From CAZJGF01 sp964545665 (GTDB taxonomy: Bacteria; Chloroflexota; Dehalococcoidia; GIF9; AB-539-J10), in contig CAZJGF010000087.1 of the NCBI GenBank assembly GCA_964545665.1, positions 1 through 6,628 on the forward strand: a stretch of DNA of 6,628 bases. Reading direction: 5' to 3'. Below, piece after piece: positions 4,934 to 6,628 of this stretch (within the stretch, counting starts at the first letter, position 1; each line of letters begins with the position of its first letter). The notes beneath the pieces were generated by a model. That model saw nothing but the letters and a program-made list of their open reading frames with translations, was not told the origin of the DNA and did no database searches. The position numbers and the translations under genes were made by a program.

Positions 4934-6109
4934 ATGGCAAAACATGTTCTTCCAGGATTAGCTACCATTCTTGTGCTCGCATTGTTGGTGATATTCACTA
5001 CAGTACCAGTTCTGGCATTTGATGCTCGCAGTGGAACGACAGTCACCGTGGCTAGCGGAGAGGTAGTGGACGATGACCTTTATGTGGCTGCCAACAGCGT
5101 TATCATTGATGGCACCATTAATGGCGACCTCTGGGCTGCTGGTAACACCATCACCGTCAATGGCCTAGTCACCGGGAGCGTTATGGCTGTTGGCAGGACA
5201 GTTGACATCAATGGTGATGTAGGCCATGCTGTGCGAGCAGGAGGCGAAACTATCATCGTTAACGGCGATGTTAGCGGCGATGCAATACTCGGTTGTAGCC
5301 AAGCGCATATAGCCGGCACAGCTAAAATCGGTGGTGACCTGCTCTTTGGTGCTGGAAATGCCCACATTGATGGACTTATTGAGGGTGATATCAAAGGCCA
5401 AGGAGGCGAAATCGCCATCAGCAACGGTGTAGCAGGAAACATTGCTCTTGAGGTCGAGAGCCTGACGATATCGCCTACAGCAAATATCCAAGGCAACCTG
5501 ACCTATACCAGCGAGCAGGAAGCGAATATTCAGACCGGTGCCCAAATAGCCGGTGCGACCGCTCATAAGCTACCTCCCCTAAAGGAAGAACGAGCCAAAG
5601 CCTTTCCCTTTGCTTTTTTCTCAGGCATAGGAGGCAAGGTAATAGGCTTCCTAATGGCTCTGATAGCAGGGCTGGTTATCATTCTCCTTGCTCCAAGACG
5701 ACTGACATCTATCGCTGAGTCTATACGAAGTAGACCTGGGCCAAGCGCCGGCTGGGGAGCTCTCATCCTGTTTGTTACTCCTATTGCCGCCATAATAGCG
5801 TGCATTACCATCATAGGTATACCTGTAGGATTAATCACCTTGGCTCTCTGGGGGATAGCTATGTACCTTGCCCAAATCCCTGTGGGCCTATTTATCGGGC
5901 GCTGGATTATTGGCCACTTCAGAGAGGTGGATGGCAAAGCCATTATGGTCGGAACCCTGGCTTTGGGACTTGTCATCCTCAAGCTGTTAAGGCTAATCCC
6001 TCATTTGGGCTTTTTCATCGGGCTGGCCGTTATCATCTTTGGTCTGGGAGCAGTAGTGGCCTCAGAAAGGAGGCGGCGAGTTGAGGCAAGAGAGGTAGCT
6101 TCAACTTAG
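4934..6109 (+). CDS. secreted bactofilin-like beta-helix protein with C-terminal multi-span membrane domain
   Basis: The product has 391 residues. Residues 1-28 form a signal peptide (basic start, long hydrophobic core, VLA before a likely cut at Ala28). About 45-212 is a beta-helix of nine to ten turns with a 17-20 residue period, marked by repeated NGDL/NGDV/SGD/EGD steps and small hydrophobic pairs such as IDG, VNG and ING. This resembles bactofilin polymer-forming domains. A short charged linker (LPPLKEERAK) leads to about five membrane helices (near 235-253, 274-299, 300-325, 336-356 and 358-376), ending GLGAVVASERRRR. Proteins of this layout are usually annotated as polymer-forming cytoskeletal proteins. 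The signal peptide implies the helix is outside the cytoplasm, where it may bind cell wall or self-assemble; that role is inferred. It follows the ClpP-like gene by 51 bases and precedes the acetyltransferase by 6, so it is probably cotranscribed. Architecture is clear, function is not. Confidence 0.85.
   Translation: MAKHVLPGLATILVLALLVIFTTVPVLAFDARSGTTVTVASGEVVDDDLYVAANSVIIDGTINGDLWAAGNTITVNGLVTGSVMAVGRTVDINGDVGHAVRAGGETIIVNGDVSGDAILGCSQAHIAGTAKIGGDLLFGAGNAHIDGLIEGDIKGQGGEIAISNGVAGNIALEVESLTISPTANIQGNLTYTSEQEANIQTGAQIAGATAHKLPPLKEERAKAFPFAFFSGIGGKVIGFLMALIAGLVIILLAPRRLTSIAESIRSRPGPSAGWGALILFVTPIAAIIACITIIGIPVGLITLALWGIAMYLAQIPVGLFIGRWIIGHFREVDGKAIMVGTLALGLVILKLLRLIPHLGFFIGLAVIIFGLGAVVASERRRRVEAREVAST
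5066..5569 (+). repeat. tandem degenerate coding repeat (beta-helix turns)
   Basis: This stretch encodes nine to ten imperfect turns of about 51-60 bases each. Recurrent steps at turn boundaries include NGDL, TGSV, NGDV, SGDA, EGDI, GNIA and QGNL. The turns are diverged at the DNA level, so this is a protein structural repeat and not a recent tandem duplication. Confidence 0.7.
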
Positions 6110-6115
6110 TGACAA

Positions 6116-6628
6116 ATGACGAAAGAAGTGAAATTGGAAAAGAGCACCGAAATGATTCATGGCCTGTCGCCATCAGACTTTGACGCTGCACTAAGGGTCA
6201 TAAATGACGCTGCACAAGCTTACAAAGGCGTAATCCCAGACGACAGATGGAAAGAGCCCTACATGTCAGCCGAGGAGCTAGCAGCAGAAATCGAAGCTGG
6301 CGTTAGATTCTTTGGCTGGATAGAAGATGGCCGTTTACTCGGGGTAGCCGGAATCCAGGCTATCAAAGACACCACACTAATCAGACACGCTTATGTGCTC
6401 ACAAAATGCCAAAGAAAAGGCATTGGCAGCAGGCTGCTTGAACACCTGCTGGGCTTGGCCAAGACTGCTGAAATCCTGGTGGGCACCTGGGCCGATGCAA
6501 CGTGGGCTATCCTGTTTTATGAGACACACGGCTTCAACTTAGTATCGCCCGAGGAGAAGGACAGGCTCCTGCGGACATACTGGAACATTTCTCATAGGCA
6601 AGTTGAAACCTCGGTGGTGCTGAAGTCT
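6116..6628 (+). CDS. GNAT family N-acetyltransferase, 3' end outside window
   Basis: From ATG 6116, 171 codons remain open to the window end. The acetyl-CoA binding motif is QRKGIGSRLLEHL (99-111), fitting the Q/R-x-x-G-x-G/A signature of GNAT motif A. The preceding strand LIRHAYVLTKC (88-98) and AILFYETHGF (131-140, motif B) complete the core. Such enzymes transfer an acetyl group from acetyl-CoA to an amine on a small molecule or protein; the acceptor cannot be predicted. The visible protein reaches ETSVVLKS, a typical last strand, so probably only a few residues are missing. The start lies 6 bases after the upstream stop and lacks a clear ribosome site, suggesting translational coupling. 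ATG 6152 (MIHGLSPSDFD) is a real alternative, since relatives tend to begin just before this segment. As the last gene of the rightward unit it shares no obvious pathway with its neighbours. Confidence 0.88.
   Translation, partial: MTKEVKLEKSTEMIHGLSPSDFDAALRVINDAAQAYKGVIPDDRWKEPYMSAEELAAEIEAGVRFFGWIEDGRLLGVAGIQAIKDTTLIRHAYVLTKCQRKGIGSRLLEHLLGLAKTAEILVGTWADATWAILFYETHGFNLVSPEEKDRLLRTYWNISHRQVETSVVLKS

Noticed and set aside
5080..5566. Overlapping minus-strand frames of 133 and 138 codons
   Set aside because: They are antisense to the beta-helix repeats, whose periodic codons keep other frames open. The translations are Ser/Pro/Thr/Ile-rich and match nothing.
1..6628. CRISPR array, tRNA/rRNA genes, insertion sequence ends, phage or toxin-antitoxin modules
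   Set aside because: I saw no spaced direct repeats, no tRNA-like or rRNA stretches, no transposase, integrase or toxin-like frames, and no terminal inverted repeats with target duplications.

Overview
The window looks like an ordinary chromosomal segment of a free-living bacterium. It carries seven protein genes, two of them cut by the window edges. There is no RNA gene, CRISPR array, insertion sequence or phage module. The genes present are an NAD-dependent (bacterial-type) DNA ligase, a short single-domain TrmO, an HAE3/MMPL-type transporter and a secreted beta-helix membrane protein. Strong AGGAGG-type ribosome binding sites and good extended -10 boxes accompany them. Together these fit a member of Chloroflexota (Dehalococcoidia-like) or a related deep-branching group. 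That placement is an inference from remembered gene repertoire, not a measured result.

Left part (1-1111): the first 292 codons of an RND/MMPL-superfamily membrane transporter run leftward and leave the window at position 1. A roughly 235-base divergent spacer follows, with candidate promoters for both neighbours. Middle part (1112-3690): a zinc-ribbon NUDIX hydrolase (+) and full-length ligA (-) converge, and their coding sequences overlap by 22 bases. Divergent control region (3691-3782): two extended -10 promoters point away from each other, each placed so that its transcript would start almost on the Shine-Dalgarno sequence. A 15-base inverted repeat covers the ligA ribosome binding site.

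Right part (3783-6628): four genes on the + strand are spaced 35, 51 and 6 bases apart and read as one transcription unit. They are tsaA/trmO (tRNA t6A methylation), a stand-alone ClpP-fold protein, a signal-peptide-bearing bactofilin-like beta-helix protein with about five C-terminal membrane spans, and a GNAT acetyltransferase whose last few residues lie past the window end. The products have no obvious shared pathway.

The least conventional elements are the ClpP-like protein and the beta-helix membrane protein. The former keeps Ser and His but has Arg where ClpP has its catalytic Asp. The latter should place its helix outside the cytoplasm, unlike classical bactofilins. I see no clear evidence of a previously undescribed multi-gene system. 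The ClpP-like/beta-helix pair is the best candidate for follow-up.
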